This document shows, one piece after another, positions 8,508-17,235 of a stretch of 64,000 bases of DNA. The first letter of the stretch is position 1; each line of letters starts with the position of its first letter. The translations under genes and the position numbers were made by a program. Source of the stretch: Arcticibacterium luteifluviistationis (GTDB taxonomy: Bacteria > Bacteroidota > Bacteroidia > Cytophagales > Spirosomataceae); NCBI RefSeq assembly GCF_003258705.1, contig NZ_CP029480.1:2976001-3040000 (forward strand). The letters are read 5' to 3'. The notes below the pieces were generated by a model that did not search any database, was not told the DNA's origin, and saw only the letters and a list, made by a program, of their open reading frames with translations.

Positions 8508-9707
8508 TTAACGTTTTGTGTAATTGCTTGGAAGTGCAAGCATCTCAAAAGTAGGTCTTATAAAATTATAAGAGTCCCAATAGTCATTTCCCAAGCCTAC
8601 AGTAGAGCGAAAACTTTCTGTAGTGCTTGGAATTTCTGCATCTTGAATCATTCTTGCAGCTAATTCTCTTGTTTCTGTTGCCAAAAACTTGAGGTCCCAG
8701 CGGGTGTTAACGCTAAACTCTTTATCCAGCTTTTCTTTATACTCTAAGTTTACCGTAATTACGTTTTCATGCAAAACCCACTTTTTGCCAGATAGTCTAT
8801 ATTGACTTGTAAATTTCAGACTTTCTCCTTTTAACTTTACAGTTCCATTTCCCGAACCGATTACGTCAAAAAGTGCTCTTTGACTTAATTCATACTCCAG
8901 CCTGACTATAGCTTTGCTGTAAGGTTCTATCCAAATTTTGCCGGTTCTTCCTCCTCGCAGTCTTGATGATTTAGGTTCAAAACTTACCGATAGTATTTCA
9001 ATTCCGTTGAAAGATGTTTGCAACGAATCAACCCTAAACTTATAACTTCCTAGGCTTCTTTTATTTAAAAACTCTGGTAACTCCGTTTCAATAGTTCTAC
9101 TTGCAATAGGCGGCCCATTTAGAAATTGCCATGCTTCAATCTTTGAGCTCTGTCCTTTCCAATCTAGATGTCTTGACTTGGTTACCCTTATCTTATCATA
9201 CTCTATTTCTTCGTCTGGAAAACGCTCTACTCGCAAAACTGCCTCCTTTACTTTTACCACACCTATTCCCTCAATAGTGGCAACCTCTTGGTAAAATCCA
9301 TTTTGGAAAAAGTTAGTATGAATATTATTTTTCTTGATAGAATCTACAGCTGCTTGAACCAGAACTTTTGCTTCAGCTATACCTAAGGTACTCTTAATAG
9401 AATCTGCCTTTTCCAAATAAACAGTATACTCGCTAAGTTTCATTAGCTCTTTAGCCGGTAATATTCTAGTCTTATAACCTATGGCAGAAAAAGAAACAAA
9501 AGAGGAATCAAGCACTAGATTTGGAAATTTAAAAGCAAACTTCCCTTCTATATTTGAAGTGGATGCATAACCACCATATTGCATATCAATCACTACAGAT
9601 GGCAAAAGCTCCGCAGTAGCTTTATCTTCCACCACACCCATTACTGTTGCCACACCTTGAGCCCACAAAACGTAAGGCATCAAGCAAAACAAAAACGTCT
9701 TTATCAT
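8508..9707 (-). CDS. Secreted protein with carboxypeptidase-regulatory-like domain
   Basis: The chosen ATG gives 399 residues with a signal peptide (MIKTFLFCLMPYVLWAQ). Residues about 20-100 form a CarboxypepD_reg-like beta-sandwich of the type found on Bacteroidota surface proteins (VMGVVEDKATAELLPSVV ... NIEGKFAFKF ... FSAIGYKT). The larger C-terminal part, with SRLRGGRTGKIWIEPYSKAIVRLE and WVLHENVITVN, resembles outer-membrane-associated proteins that follow such a domain. No TonB plug or barrel terminus is obvious. An ATG eight codons upstream is possible but gives a poorer signal peptide. The function is unknown; an envelope location is well supported. Confidence 0.75.
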   Translation of the reverse strand: MIKTFLFCLMPYVLWAQGVATVMGVVEDKATAELLPSVVIDMQYGGYASTSNIEGKFAFKFPNLVLDSSFVSFSAIGYKTRILPAKELMKLSEYTVYLEKADSIKSTLGIAEAKVLVQAAVDSIKKNNIHTNFFQNGFYQEVATIEGIGVVKVKEAVLRVERFPDEEIEYDKIRVTKSRHLDWKGQSSKIEAWQFLNGPPIASRTIETELPEFLNKRSLGSYKFRVDSLQTSFNGIEILSVSFEPKSSRLRGGRTGKIWIEPYSKAIVRLEYELSQRALFDVIGSGNGTVKLKGESLKFTSQYRLSGKKWVLHENVITVNLEYKEKLDKEFSVNTRWDLKFLATETRELAARMIQDAEIPSTTESFRSTVGLGNDYWDSYNFIRPTFEMLALPSNYTKR

Positions 9708-9769
9708 ACTATGTTTAAAACCTGAAACCACCTTAAATATTATTTATAGAGCTAAAGAAATAATTTACT

Positions 9770-9800
9770 TACCAACTACAAAGAATTTCGTACCAACTAC
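9770..9800. repeat. Two direct 10-bp repeats spaced 21 bp, possible regulator site
   Basis: The sequence taccaactac occurs twice with start-to-start spacing of exactly 21 bp, two helical turns. It lies between a minus-strand and a plus-strand gene that diverge. The geometry is that of LytTR-type binding sites (two direct repeats about 21 bp apart), and the window encodes two LytTR proteins. The match to the published LytTR half-site is only partial. Confidence 0.45.
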
Positions 9801-9878
9801 GTAATTTTTCAATATGCCAACTCAAAAGATCGTAAATTGTATCAACCTTGTTATGTAAAAACCTATTTAGTCGTAAAA

Positions 9879-10946
9879 ATGAAAAAGATATTTATATTTT
9901 CCTTAGTAATAGCCCTAGCATTTAGTAGTGCTTTTAGTTATGCTCAAATTTTGAACCCAAGAAGACTTGGTAAGAAAATAGCAGATAGAGCAGCCCAAAG
10001 AGCTGAACAGAAGGCCGAAGACAAACTAAATGAAGGTGTTGACAAAAGTGTAGACAAAGCATTTGATAGCATTTTTAATTCTTCAAAGAAAACTACAGAA
10101 TCAACGCCAAACACCGAGACCAAACAAAATACACCTTCTACCAACTCCTCTTCTGATGAAATGTCTCAAGAGCAAGCCATGGGTATGCTAAGTGGATTAT
10201 TAGGAGGGATGGGCTCTACTCCTCCACCGTTAGACAGTTACAGTTTTAGCTCTTCTTATGTAATGAATATTAAGACTAAAAACTCTGATGGCGATTTCGA
10301 CATGCAAAATAAATACTACTTTACACAGAGTGGTAATTATATGGGTTCCAAAATGATTGGAGGTTCTAGCCCTGGAATGACAGGTGATATGAATGGCCTT
10401 CAAGCCATTATTATCGACTTTGATAAAGAGTGCGTGTATACTTTTATGGAGGCAGAAGGTAAGAAAAACATGATAGGCATGTCTATGAAAGCTGCCGGTC
10501 AAATGGCAGAAAAAATAGCCGCTGAAGAAAATAAAAATACCACTTTTACTAAAACAGGTGAGACGAAAACTATTTCAGGCTATACCTGTGACGCCTACCT
10601 GATCACTCAAGGAAAAGACAAAAATACCATTTGGATTAGTCGCTCACGGGTTCCAGTAGTTTCTGCATATTACAAATCATTTCAGAAAATGGCTTCTACC
10701 GGAAGCACAAGCTTATTCAAAATTGATAACACTGCAAATGCCGAGATGATGAAATTTGCCCTAGAAGGTAGAGCTATGCTCGGTATGAACAGTATGAGTT
10801 CAGACGGTGAACAGGTATCAATGGAAGTAACAGACATCAAAGAAAGTGATAATTACACTATCCAAACTGCTGGTTACGAAAACATGATGGATTTTAATAA
10901 AATCATGCAAGATGCTCAGAATCAGCAGAATTCATCTGAAGACTAA
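9879..10946 (+). CDS. DUF4412 domain-containing secreted protein
   Basis: The chosen ATG gives 355 residues beginning MKKIFIFSLVIALAFSSAFSYAQ, a good signal peptide; an ATG 14 codons upstream gives a poorer N-terminus. Residues about 30-60 form a charged helix with Ala/Glu/Lys repeats (RAAQRAEQKAEDKLNEG), followed by a low-complexity Ser/Thr/Pro linker. From about residue 120 a DUF4412-type beta domain can be seen (YVMNIKTKNSDG ... YYFTQSGNYMGSKM ... KTISGYTCDAYLITQG ... TIWISRSRVPV). The family is common in Bacteroidota and its role is unknown; an envelope protein is likely. It converges on aroQ with only three bases between the stops. Confidence 0.8.
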   Translation: MKKIFIFSLVIALAFSSAFSYAQILNPRRLGKKIADRAAQRAEQKAEDKLNEGVDKSVDKAFDSIFNSSKKTTESTPNTETKQNTPSTNSSSDEMSQEQAMGMLSGLLGGMGSTPPPLDSYSFSSSYVMNIKTKNSDGDFDMQNKYYFTQSGNYMGSKMIGGSSPGMTGDMNGLQAIIIDFDKECVYTFMEAEGKKNMIGMSMKAAGQMAEKIAAEENKNTTFTKTGETKTISGYTCDAYLITQGKDKNTIWISRSRVPVVSAYYKSFQKMASTGSTSLFKIDNTANAEMMKFALEGRAMLGMNSMSSDGEQVSMEVTDIKESDNYTIQTAGYENMMDFNKIMQDAQNQQNSSED

Positions 10947-10949
10947 GAC

Positions 10950-11366
10950 TTAAAAGAAATGTCTTATTGCTAATTCATAGCCTTTTAGGCCTAAGCCACA
11001 AATCATACCTACACACCTACTAGTTAGATATGAATGGTGACGGAAAGCTTCACGAGCATGAATATTAGAAATATGAACCTCTATGGCTGGTGTAGTTACA
11101 GAAGAAAGTGCATCAGCCAAAGCTACAGAGGTGTGTGTTAAACCACCCGCGTTAATTATGATACCGTCATAATCAAAACCTATCTCATGAATTTTGTCAA
11201 TAATAACTCCTTCATGATTGCTTTGGAAGTGACTTAATGAAACCTCAGAAAAACGTTCAGAAAGGACTTTGAAATAATCATCAAATGTCTGATTTCCATA
11301 TACCTCAGGTTCTCTTTTTCCTAAAAGATTAAGGTTAGGTCCATTAATGATAATTATCTTCTTCAT
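10950..11366 (-). CDS. aroQ: Type II 3-dehydroquinate dehydratase
   Basis: The 138-residue enzyme dehydrates 3-dehydroquinate to 3-dehydroshikimate in the shikimate pathway and normally assembles as a dodecamer. The hallmark IINGPNLNLLGKREPEVYG start (with the catalytic Tyr), IINAGGLTHTSVAL (substrate-binding Asn), and EVHISNIHAREAFR (His and Arg) are all intact. The length is normal for type II enzymes. It has its own -7 element (TACATTTG), and no other shikimate gene is adjacent, as is usual in Cytophagales. Confidence 0.97.
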   Translation of the reverse strand: MKKIIIINGPNLNLLGKREPEVYGNQTFDDYFKVLSERFSEVSLSHFQSNHEGVIIDKIHEIGFDYDGIIINAGGLTHTSVALADALSSVTTPAIEVHISNIHAREAFRHHSYLTSRCVGMICGLGLKGYELAIRHFF

Positions 11367-11388
11367 GATTATGATTTTTTATTAAACA

Positions 11389-11396
11389 CAAATGTA
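11389..11396 (-). promoter_or_regulatory. -7 element (TACATTTG) of aroQ
   Basis: The minus strand reads TACATTTG, a full TAnnTTTG match, 22 bases before the aroQ ATG. It suggests independent transcription from the upstream gene on the same strand. Confidence 0.5.
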
Positions 11397-11401
11397 AGTT
11401 T

Positions 11402-11716
11402 TTAGATGTGATTTAGAAATGCCCAAAACTTTCGTTTTTTCAAATAGTCTAGGTCATTCTCATGACAATAAGATTCTTTCTCAAAAGAAATCATGCGATA
11501 TGCCGCCCAGAAGTTTCTAACTTTCAAGTAATGCATAAACCACTCTAATACATACCAAATATAAAAAAACACAACAAGCAACTCTATTTGTTGTCTTATA
11601 TGAATCTTTTCATGATTTAGTAAAGTAACCGAAGGTACCTGTGAACGAACAATAATAAAGGGAAATATAGCTATTCCCGAGATTTTAGGTAATCGTACTC
11701 CTTTGCAAACTATCAC
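11402..11716 (-). CDS. Small HExxH-containing membrane-associated protein
   Basis: The 104-residue protein has LLNHEKIHIRQQ, an HExxH zinc-binding motif at about residues 35-39. A hydrophobic segment follows (LLVVFFYIWYVLEWF), then SFEKESYCHENDLDYL, where a third zinc ligand could lie. It ends KKRKFWAFL. Similar short proteins are conserved across Bacteroidota as hypothetical proteins. The pattern HExxH, then a membrane helix, then an acidic helix looks like a minimal gluzincin-type peptidase core related to M48/M56. The protein is shorter than any characterised protease of that type, so enzymatic activity is inference. Confidence 0.65.
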   Translation of the reverse strand: MIVCKGVRLPKISGIAIFPFIIVRSQVPSVTLLNHEKIHIRQQIELLVVFFYIWYVLEWFMHYLKVRNFWAAYRMISFEKESYCHENDLDYLKKRKFWAFLNHI

Positions 11717-11758
11717 TTTTCATCAATCACTTTAGGCTTGCAAATTAAGTATTTAGAT

Positions 11759-12490
11759 TTACTTATTGGGAAGTCTTAGCACATCCACAACACTATTATA
11801 ACTACGTTTGTATGGTCCAATCCCTACTGAGATCTCAACGTCTTTAGATACTTCACAGCCATCTTTATTGACCGTTAAGCGGTAAGTGTATTTACCTTCC
11901 TTTTTGGGGGATATCCACAAATCTTTAGATTTAGAAATGACTTTTTTATCCACGTTTCTCCATTCATATTTAGCGTCTAGAAGGTTATCTTCGGCCTGCA
12001 ATTGAATAGCTTCATTCTCGTTAAACACCCCATTATTGATTTTAGCTTCTGGCATAGGTTTTACAATAAGCTTTATTCTACCTTGTACTACCTCCCCACC
12101 TTTAACAACATTAACGGTATAAATACCATCATCATTTAACTGCACTTTCTCAAATTTCACTGCAGCTGATTTACTTTTAAAACCATGTGGACCTTCCCAA
12201 GTATAATCAGCACCTTCTCCATAATCAAGAAGAGATAAAATCAAACTTCTGCCCACACAGGTATTAATATAGGAGACATTAGATTCATTTAAAAACTCCT
12301 CAAACTTGATTGCCTTTTGATGTTTAAAAGAATAATACTCCATACTTGAAGTATCTTTTAAAACTTCACAATTAATAAAACAAACGTCATTTTTTAGCTG
12401 AGAATGCCATTCTTCCGCCTTAGCTTCGAAAAATACAGCCATTGAAAGAGAACATACCAGTAGTGATTTATAGGTTAGTACAGTTTTCAT
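11759..12490 (-). CDS. Secreted Ig/PKD-like domain protein of unknown function
   Basis: The 243-residue protein starts with a signal peptide (MKTVLTYKSLLVCSLSMAVFFEAKA). The mature part has two beta-sandwich-like stretches. The first has DYTWEGPHGFKSKSAAVKFE ending in DDGIYTVNVVKGG, the classic Ig-like WxGPxGF...GxY pattern. The second has KYEWRNVDKKVISKSKDLW ending in GKYTYRLTV. Two Cys pairs may form disulfides (FINCEVL and INTCVG). Domains of this kind occur as repeats in large adhesins; here they form a short independent secreted protein. It has no C-terminal sorting signal that I recognise. Confidence 0.7.
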   Translation of the reverse strand: MKTVLTYKSLLVCSLSMAVFFEAKAEEWHSQLKNDVCFINCEVLKDTSSMEYYSFKHQKAIKFEEFLNESNVSYINTCVGRSLILSLLDYGEGADYTWEGPHGFKSKSAAVKFEKVQLNDDGIYTVNVVKGGEVVQGRIKLIVKPMPEAKINNGVFNENEAIQLQAEDNLLDAKYEWRNVDKKVISKSKDLWISPKKEGKYTYRLTVNKDGCEVSKDVEISVGIGPYKRSYNSVVDVLRLPNK

Positions 12491-12537
12491 CGGTAAGTCA
12501 AGGTTGAATACTCTCCAATTGCAGCAATTTTCATGCT

Positions 12538-12568
12538 AAAAAAAATCCCCTCAGCTTAGCTAAGGGGA
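12538..12568 (-). terminator. Terminator of the outer-membrane beta-barrel gene
   Basis: The arms tcccctcagct and agctaagggga pair with one mismatch. On the minus strand eight T follow. It lies 25 bases after the stop of the beta-barrel protein gene. Confidence 0.75.
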
Positions 12569-12593
12569 GATTCTAAAAAAATATAAAGACTGG

Positions 12594-13217
12594 TTACAGA
12601 ATAGTGAAAGCTAAAGTAAGTTGCCATCCACTAGCTCTTTGGTTAAACTTATCTTCATTTTTAAAACTTAAAGCATTTATATCTGTCAAACTACCTTCTT
12701 TTCTCAAATCTAACTCTACGCCTAGTAGCTTTACTCCCAGCCCCACTTGATAGCCCCATGTAGTATTTTCAAAAGCTTCATCTGTATTGGTAGTGTATTC
12801 TGTTAACGCATCTTTAAGCTTTTTGTCTTCTGAAAGCTTAAGCGAGGCTACTGGACCGCCCATGATTCTTAAAAATTTAGCTGGCTTAAAACCTACTAAA
12901 ACAGGAATATCAAGATTTGTGTATTTAACATCAATTACCTGTACTGGTCCACCTCCAGCAGGCCTTACCTCTACTTCGCCACCCTTAGTAGCTATTAAGA
13001 CCTCTGGTTGTAAATATAATTTTTGTCCCATCCGTCCCCAAATACCAAAAACAAAACCTGTTTTGGTATCAAGGCTCTCGTTGATATTGTCTTTAAGGGA
13101 ACCTGCTTCTGTTGAAATATGGGTCAAATTGACACCTCCTTTAACACCAAAGGCTGACTGTGAGAACCCTATCGAACTAATTAATAATAAGGCCAATACT
13201 GCTGCTACTTTTTTCAT
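12594..13217 (-). CDS. Outer-membrane beta-barrel protein (porin-family, PF13568-like)
   Basis: The 207-residue protein has a signal peptide (MKKVAAVLALLLISSIGFSQ) followed by FGVKGGVNLTHIS, the typical first strand of the Bacteroidota small beta-barrel family. Later strands alternate hydrophobic residues and turns (GFVFGIWGRMGQKLYLQPEVL, LDIPVLVGFKP, WGYQVGLGVKLLGVELDLR). It ends in LTLAFTIL, a usual C-terminal strand for outer-membrane insertion. About eight strands are expected. The specific function is unknown. The gene is monocistronic, with its own terminator. Confidence 0.85.
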   Translation of the reverse strand: MKKVAAVLALLLISSIGFSQSAFGVKGGVNLTHISTEAGSLKDNINESLDTKTGFVFGIWGRMGQKLYLQPEVLIATKGGEVEVRPAGGGPVQVIDVKYTNLDIPVLVGFKPAKFLRIMGGPVASLKLSEDKKLKDALTEYTTNTDEAFENTTWGYQVGLGVKLLGVELDLRKEGSLTDINALSFKNEDKFNQRASGWQLTLAFTIL

Positions 13218-13415
13218 AATTCTGTTTTTATGTTCTTAAATTCGCGTTATGTTCTGGACAATAAACGGTACTAGCTTTTATCTTAGTACAATATTTCTAA
13301 ATATTACTCAACTCTGAAAGCCTAGATGAAAGGTTTTATTTATCGGTTGCACTGGTGAACCTTTTTCTTAATTATTTCTTTAAATACCTACCCCTCACAA
13401 AAGGAAAATCAATAA

Positions 13416-14792
13416 ATGGCAAAACAAAAAACTGCTTACTTCTGTCAAAAATGCGGTTATAACTCTCCAAAATGGCTAGGAAAATGTCCATCATGTTTAG
13501 AGTGGAATTCCCTTGTAGAAGAATTAATTACAAAAGACGAACCAGAAAAAGGGAATTGGCGATTTGGAAGTCAAAATGCTAAACCAAAATCAAAGCCGAA
13601 GAAAATAAATGACATTCACACTACAGAGCAATATCGAATAATAACGGATGATAATGAGCTTAATAGAGTTCTAGGCGGTGGATTAGTGCCAGGTTCGCTT
13701 ACGCTTATCGGAGGTGAGCCGGGGATAGGAAAATCAACCCTTATGCTTCAGATAGCTCTCAGCCTTAAAGATTATAATGTGCTGTATATTTCTGGAGAAG
13801 AGAGCGAACAGCAGTTAAAAATGAGAGCCACTAGGCTTAAATTTGAAAACGATAGATGCTATATTTTAACAGAAACAGCCACTGACTCTATATTTAAACA
13901 TATAGAGATGCTAGAACCTGATGTGGTGATAGTAGACTCTATCCAAACCATGGTTTCGCCACTGATAGAGTCTGGAGCAGGTTCTGTATCTCAAATAAAA
14001 GAATGTGCTGCCGAGTTTATGACTTTTGCAAAAGAGTCTGACGTTCCTGTGATTATGATAGGCCACATTACCAAAGAAGGTAGTTTGGCAGGACCTAAAG
14101 TATTGGAGCACATGGTGGATACGGTATTGCAGTTTGAAGGCGACCGTTACATGGCCTATAGAATTTTAAGAACTACCAAAAACAGATTTGGAAGCACTTC
14201 GGAATTGGGTATTTACGAAATGCAAACTGATGGGCTGAGGGAAGTTAGTAACCCTTCAGAAATACTTTTATCTGAAAGAGCAAGTGAAATTAGCGGAATC
14301 AGTATAGCCTCTATGATGGAGGGAAACCGCTCTTTAAACATAGAAATCCAATCATTGGTAAGTACTGCCAATTATGGCACGCCGCAGCGTTCTAGTAATG
14401 GTTTTGACGGCAGAAGGCTTCAAATGCTATTGGCCGTTTTGGAAAAAAGAGGTGGTTTTAGGTTAGGAACACAAGACGTTTTCTTGAATGTGGCTGGTGG
14501 ATTGAAAGTTGAAGACCCCGCCATTGACCTAGCGGTGTGCGTTAGCGTAGCTTCTTCTTATGAAGATTTGGCGGTGAGCCAGTCATACTGTTTTGCTGCT
14601 GAGGTAGGTTTAGGTGGAGAAATACGAGCCATTAGCCGCATAGAAGCTAGAATATCAGAAGCCGAGAAATTAGGTTTCAAAAGAATCTACATTTCGCAGA
14701 ATAATATGAAAGGTCTTGATAAAGCTAAATTCGGAATTGACATAATAGCTTCAGAGAAACTTGAAGATGTTTTTCGTGACCTTTTTGGCTAA
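13416..14792 (+). CDS. radA: DNA repair protein RadA
   Basis: The 458-residue RecA-like branch-migration ATPase works in recombination and repair. The N-terminal C4 zinc finger (Cys10, Cys13, Cys24, Cys27), Walker A GEPGIGKST at residues 100-108, ISGEES, the RadA-specific KNRFGS motif near residue 250, and the C-terminal Lon-protease-like domain (DVFLNVAGGLKVEDPAIDLAV, then SRIEARISEAEKLGF) are all present. The length is normal. It reads toward the MscS channel gene, which seems to have its own -7 element. Confidence 0.97.
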   Translation: MAKQKTAYFCQKCGYNSPKWLGKCPSCLEWNSLVEELITKDEPEKGNWRFGSQNAKPKSKPKKINDIHTTEQYRIITDDNELNRVLGGGLVPGSLTLIGGEPGIGKSTLMLQIALSLKDYNVLYISGEESEQQLKMRATRLKFENDRCYILTETATDSIFKHIEMLEPDVVIVDSIQTMVSPLIESGAGSVSQIKECAAEFMTFAKESDVPVIMIGHITKEGSLAGPKVLEHMVDTVLQFEGDRYMAYRILRTTKNRFGSTSELGIYEMQTDGLREVSNPSEILLSERASEISGISIASMMEGNRSLNIEIQSLVSTANYGTPQRSSNGFDGRRLQMLLAVLEKRGGFRLGTQDVFLNVAGGLKVEDPAIDLAVCVSVASSYEDLAVSQSYCFAAEVGLGGEIRAISRIEARISEAEKLGFKRIYISQNNMKGLDKAKFGIDIIASEKLEDVFRDLFG

Positions 14793-14832
14793 AACTTTTG
14801 AAAAGCTGCCTGTATTAAGGGCTTTAAAATTG

Positions 14833-14840
14833 TAATTTTG
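14833..14840 (+). promoter_or_regulatory. -7 element (TAATTTTG) of the MscS-family gene
   Basis: TAATTTTG is a full TAnnTTTG match, 23 bases before the TTG start of the channel gene. It supports that start and independent transcription from radA. Confidence 0.45.
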
Positions 14841-14862
14841 TAGTACTAAAAAAATAAAAGAA

Positions 14863-15891
14863 TTGCCTGAGAACTGGATTGATATTTTACTTTGGATAAT
14901 AGCCTTACCGGGTGGTTGGCTAATAGGGAAACTTATAAAGTCTACCATATTTCCGTTGCTTCACAGAAAAGCAAGAAAGACTAAAAATAGTATTGATGAC
15001 GCAGTTATTGACCTGTCTGCAAGACTGGTCATTCCATTTTTCTGGGTAGTTGGAGTTTGGGTAGCCTATCATTTCAGTAATTTATTTACTACCTATAAGC
15101 CTGATATTAGAATTGCTATTTTAGTTTTTAACATCTTAATTTTCACTTGGGCATCTTCTCATTTTATAGCGGAGATAATCCAACTATACATTTTCAGAAA
15201 AGGCAAGGTATTTCCAAACACCTCTATCTTTACCAACATTATCAAAATTTTGGTATACTCTCTTGGTATCCTCTTTGTGATGCACGTTTTGGGCATACCT
15301 ATTGCCCCTGCTTTAACTGCTCTTGGTGTCAGTGGACTTGCGGTTGCTTTAGCCCTTCAAGACACGCTGAGTAATCTTTTTGCAGGTTTGCAAATGCTAG
15401 CTGCTAAAAAACTAAAGCCTGGTGACTATATTCAATTAGACAATGGCGATGAGGGTTTTGTGGAAGATATAGCATGGCGTAACACTACTATTAGAGCTTT
15501 AGGTAATCACATTATTATAGTACCAAACAGTACTATGGCAGGCAGTATTGTCAAAAACTTTATTCTGCCAGACTCACAAAACTCTGTGCTAATACCCGTA
15601 GGTGTGTCTTATGCCTCTGATTTAAAAATGGTAGAACGCATCACAATAGAAGTAGGAACTGAAATCCAGAGAACTGTCTCTGGGGCAGTAGAAGACCACA
15701 TTCCTTTTGTTAGATACAATGAATTTGCAGACAGCAGTATAAACTTTAATGTAATACTAAGAAGTAGTGATTTCACAAGTCAATACCTTATAAGACATGA
15801 ATTTGTAAAAGCTCTACATGAGCGATATAATAAAGAAGGCATTGATATTCCGTTCCCTATCAGGACGGTCTATATGAAAAAAGAGGAATAA
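14863..15891 (+). CDS. MscS-family mechanosensitive ion channel
   Basis: The 342-residue membrane channel is expected to open on hypo-osmotic shock. Four hydrophobic segments (about 5-22, 50-68, 82-105 and 125-150) are followed by the pore helix region ALGVSGLAVALALQDTLSN and the beta domain with KLKPGDYIQL, GFVEDIAWRNTTIR and IVPNSTMAGSIVKNF, the MscS family signature. The C-terminal alpha/beta domain ends FPIRTVYM, as is typical. The start is TTG; no in-frame ATG precedes the first membrane segment. Confidence 0.92.
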   Translation: MPENWIDILLWIIALPGGWLIGKLIKSTIFPLLHRKARKTKNSIDDAVIDLSARLVIPFFWVVGVWVAYHFSNLFTTYKPDIRIAILVFNILIFTWASSHFIAEIIQLYIFRKGKVFPNTSIFTNIIKILVYSLGILFVMHVLGIPIAPALTALGVSGLAVALALQDTLSNLFAGLQMLAAKKLKPGDYIQLDNGDEGFVEDIAWRNTTIRALGNHIIIVPNSTMAGSIVKNFILPDSQNSVLIPVGVSYASDLKMVERITIEVGTEIQRTVSGAVEDHIPFVRYNEFADSSINFNVILRSSDFTSQYLIRHEFVKALHERYNKEGIDIPFPIRTVYMKKEE

Positions 15892-15928
15892 TTTTCAAAG
15901 TCTGATAAGCAATACCAGACTTTGAAAA
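15892..15928. terminator. Bidirectional terminator between MscS and MFS genes
   Basis: Perfect 13-bp arms (ttttcaaagtctg / cagactttgaaaa) around an 11-base loop lie directly after the MscS stop codon and before the end of the converging MFS gene. Confidence 0.75.
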
Positions 15929-15936
15929 GTATATAT

Positions 15937-17235
15937 CTAAGAAACGTCCTCCGAGCTATTTATCCAAGTCATAATACCTGCAATCAAAGCTGGGATAGCG
16001 AATATTAAGAAATTAGTGCCGATGGTTAAACCCATCCCTATTAATAAACCTGCTAGGGCTGGCCCTACTATTCCGCCAAACCTTCCTGCTCCCATAGCCC
16101 ATCCTATTCCTGTAGTTTTTATCTCGGTTGGGTACATTCTCGCGGCAAAAGCATAAAGACCTACAAAGCCACCTTGTATTCCAAAACCTAAGAAAGCAAA
16201 CACTAGCAAGATAAAATCAGAGCCTACAAACAAGCCAAAGCAAGCCATTAAAACTGCCGTTAAGATAAGTATTACCCCAATTGTCTTCTTCAGGCCATAT
16301 TTGCTAGAGAAATAGCCTTGTGTAACTATGCCAAAGAAAGCTCCTACATTAAAGACTGTACCTGCATAAATGGCTAATTCCATTGATAAGCCTGCATCTG
16401 TAGCTAATTTAGGTATCCAGCTTGTCATAAAAAACAATGCCCCAAAAGCCATAAAAAGAGCTAACCATAGCTGCAAAGAAGGAATTTTGTATTTGCCCGA
16501 TAGTAATTTACCCACTGCAATTGCCGATTGTGGTTCCGCCTTAGGTGGCAATTCAGTTATTTCGTCAAAGTCCATCTTCTTCAAAATGGCATTTACTTTC
16601 TGTAAAGCATTTTTAGGTTGCTTTTTAATATAAAACTCTAAGGATTCCGAAAGGAAAAAGATAATTAAAGGAATAGAAATTAATGAGGCATATCCTGCAT
16701 AATGATACATCTCTTCCCACCCTTGTGTCGGAATTACCTTTGCAGCCACCAAGCCTGAAGCTACCGCACCTACTGGATAACCCGAAATAACAAAACTCAC
16801 CCAAAAGTTACGCGATCTGTTTGGTGTAAATTCTGAAGTTAAAGCAGCTGTACTAGCCAACATACAACCAATGCCTAAGCCTGCCAAAAACCTGTAAACC
16901 AATAATTCATTAATACTATTGGCAAAACCGGTTAAATAAATAGCAATACCCATTATAATTCCACTAATAAGAATCATGCTTTTCCTACCTATTCTGTCGG
17001 CAAAAGGAGCTAAAAATAGAGTTCCAATAGTCATCCCTGCTAAACCTGAACCAAAAACAATTCCTAAAGTTTGTGGAGAAATAGACCATGCTTTCGCAAT
17101 AGCAGGAGCGGTATAAGAAATAACCAAAACGTCCATGCCGTCAAGCATGTTCATCAAGAAGCAAATGAAAATAGTACCGTATTGGAGTTTTGTTAACTGA
17201 CTTTTGTCAATTAAGACCGAAGGAGAAAAATCCAT
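15937..17235 (-). CDS. MFS transporter, aromatic acid:H+ symporter (AAHS) type
   Basis: The 432-residue transporter has twelve predicted membrane helices. The first helix contains LDGMDVLVISYTAPAI, the DGxD signature of AAHS-family members such as PcaK and BenK. The loop between helices 2 and 3 has FADRIGRKSMI, the MFS motif A, and RFLAGLGIGCMLA is typical of helix 4. A central loop of about 50 residues separates the halves. Uptake of an aromatic or similar carboxylic acid is the best guess; no catabolic gene lies nearby, so the substrate is open. Sugar or vitamin transporters of related MFS subfamilies are the main alternatives. Confidence 0.85.
   Translation of the reverse strand: MDFSPSVLIDKSQLTKLQYGTIFICFLMNMLDGMDVLVISYTAPAIAKAWSISPQTLGIVFGSGLAGMTIGTLFLAPFADRIGRKSMILISGIIMGIAIYLTGFANSINELLVYRFLAGLGIGCMLASTAALTSEFTPNRSRNFWVSFVISGYPVGAVASGLVAAKVIPTQGWEEMYHYAGYASLISIPLIIFFLSESLEFYIKKQPKNALQKVNAILKKMDFDEITELPPKAEPQSAIAVGKLLSGKYKIPSLQLWLALFMAFGALFFMTSWIPKLATDAGLSMELAIYAGTVFNVGAFFGIVTQGYFSSKYGLKKTIGVILILTAVLMACFGLFVGSDFILLVFAFLGFGIQGGFVGLYAFAARMYPTEIKTTGIGWAMGAGRFGGIVGPALAGLLIGMGLTIGTNFLIFAIPALIAGIMTWINSSEDVS

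Noticed and set aside
9944-10502. Minus-strand frames inside the DUF4412 gene
   Set aside because: The plus-strand gene has a signal peptide and a known domain; the antisense products are low in information.
12787-13239. A 150-codon plus-strand frame opposite the beta-barrel gene
   Set aside because: The minus strand encodes a typical outer-membrane beta-barrel protein with signal peptide and terminator. The plus-strand product has no recognisable feature.
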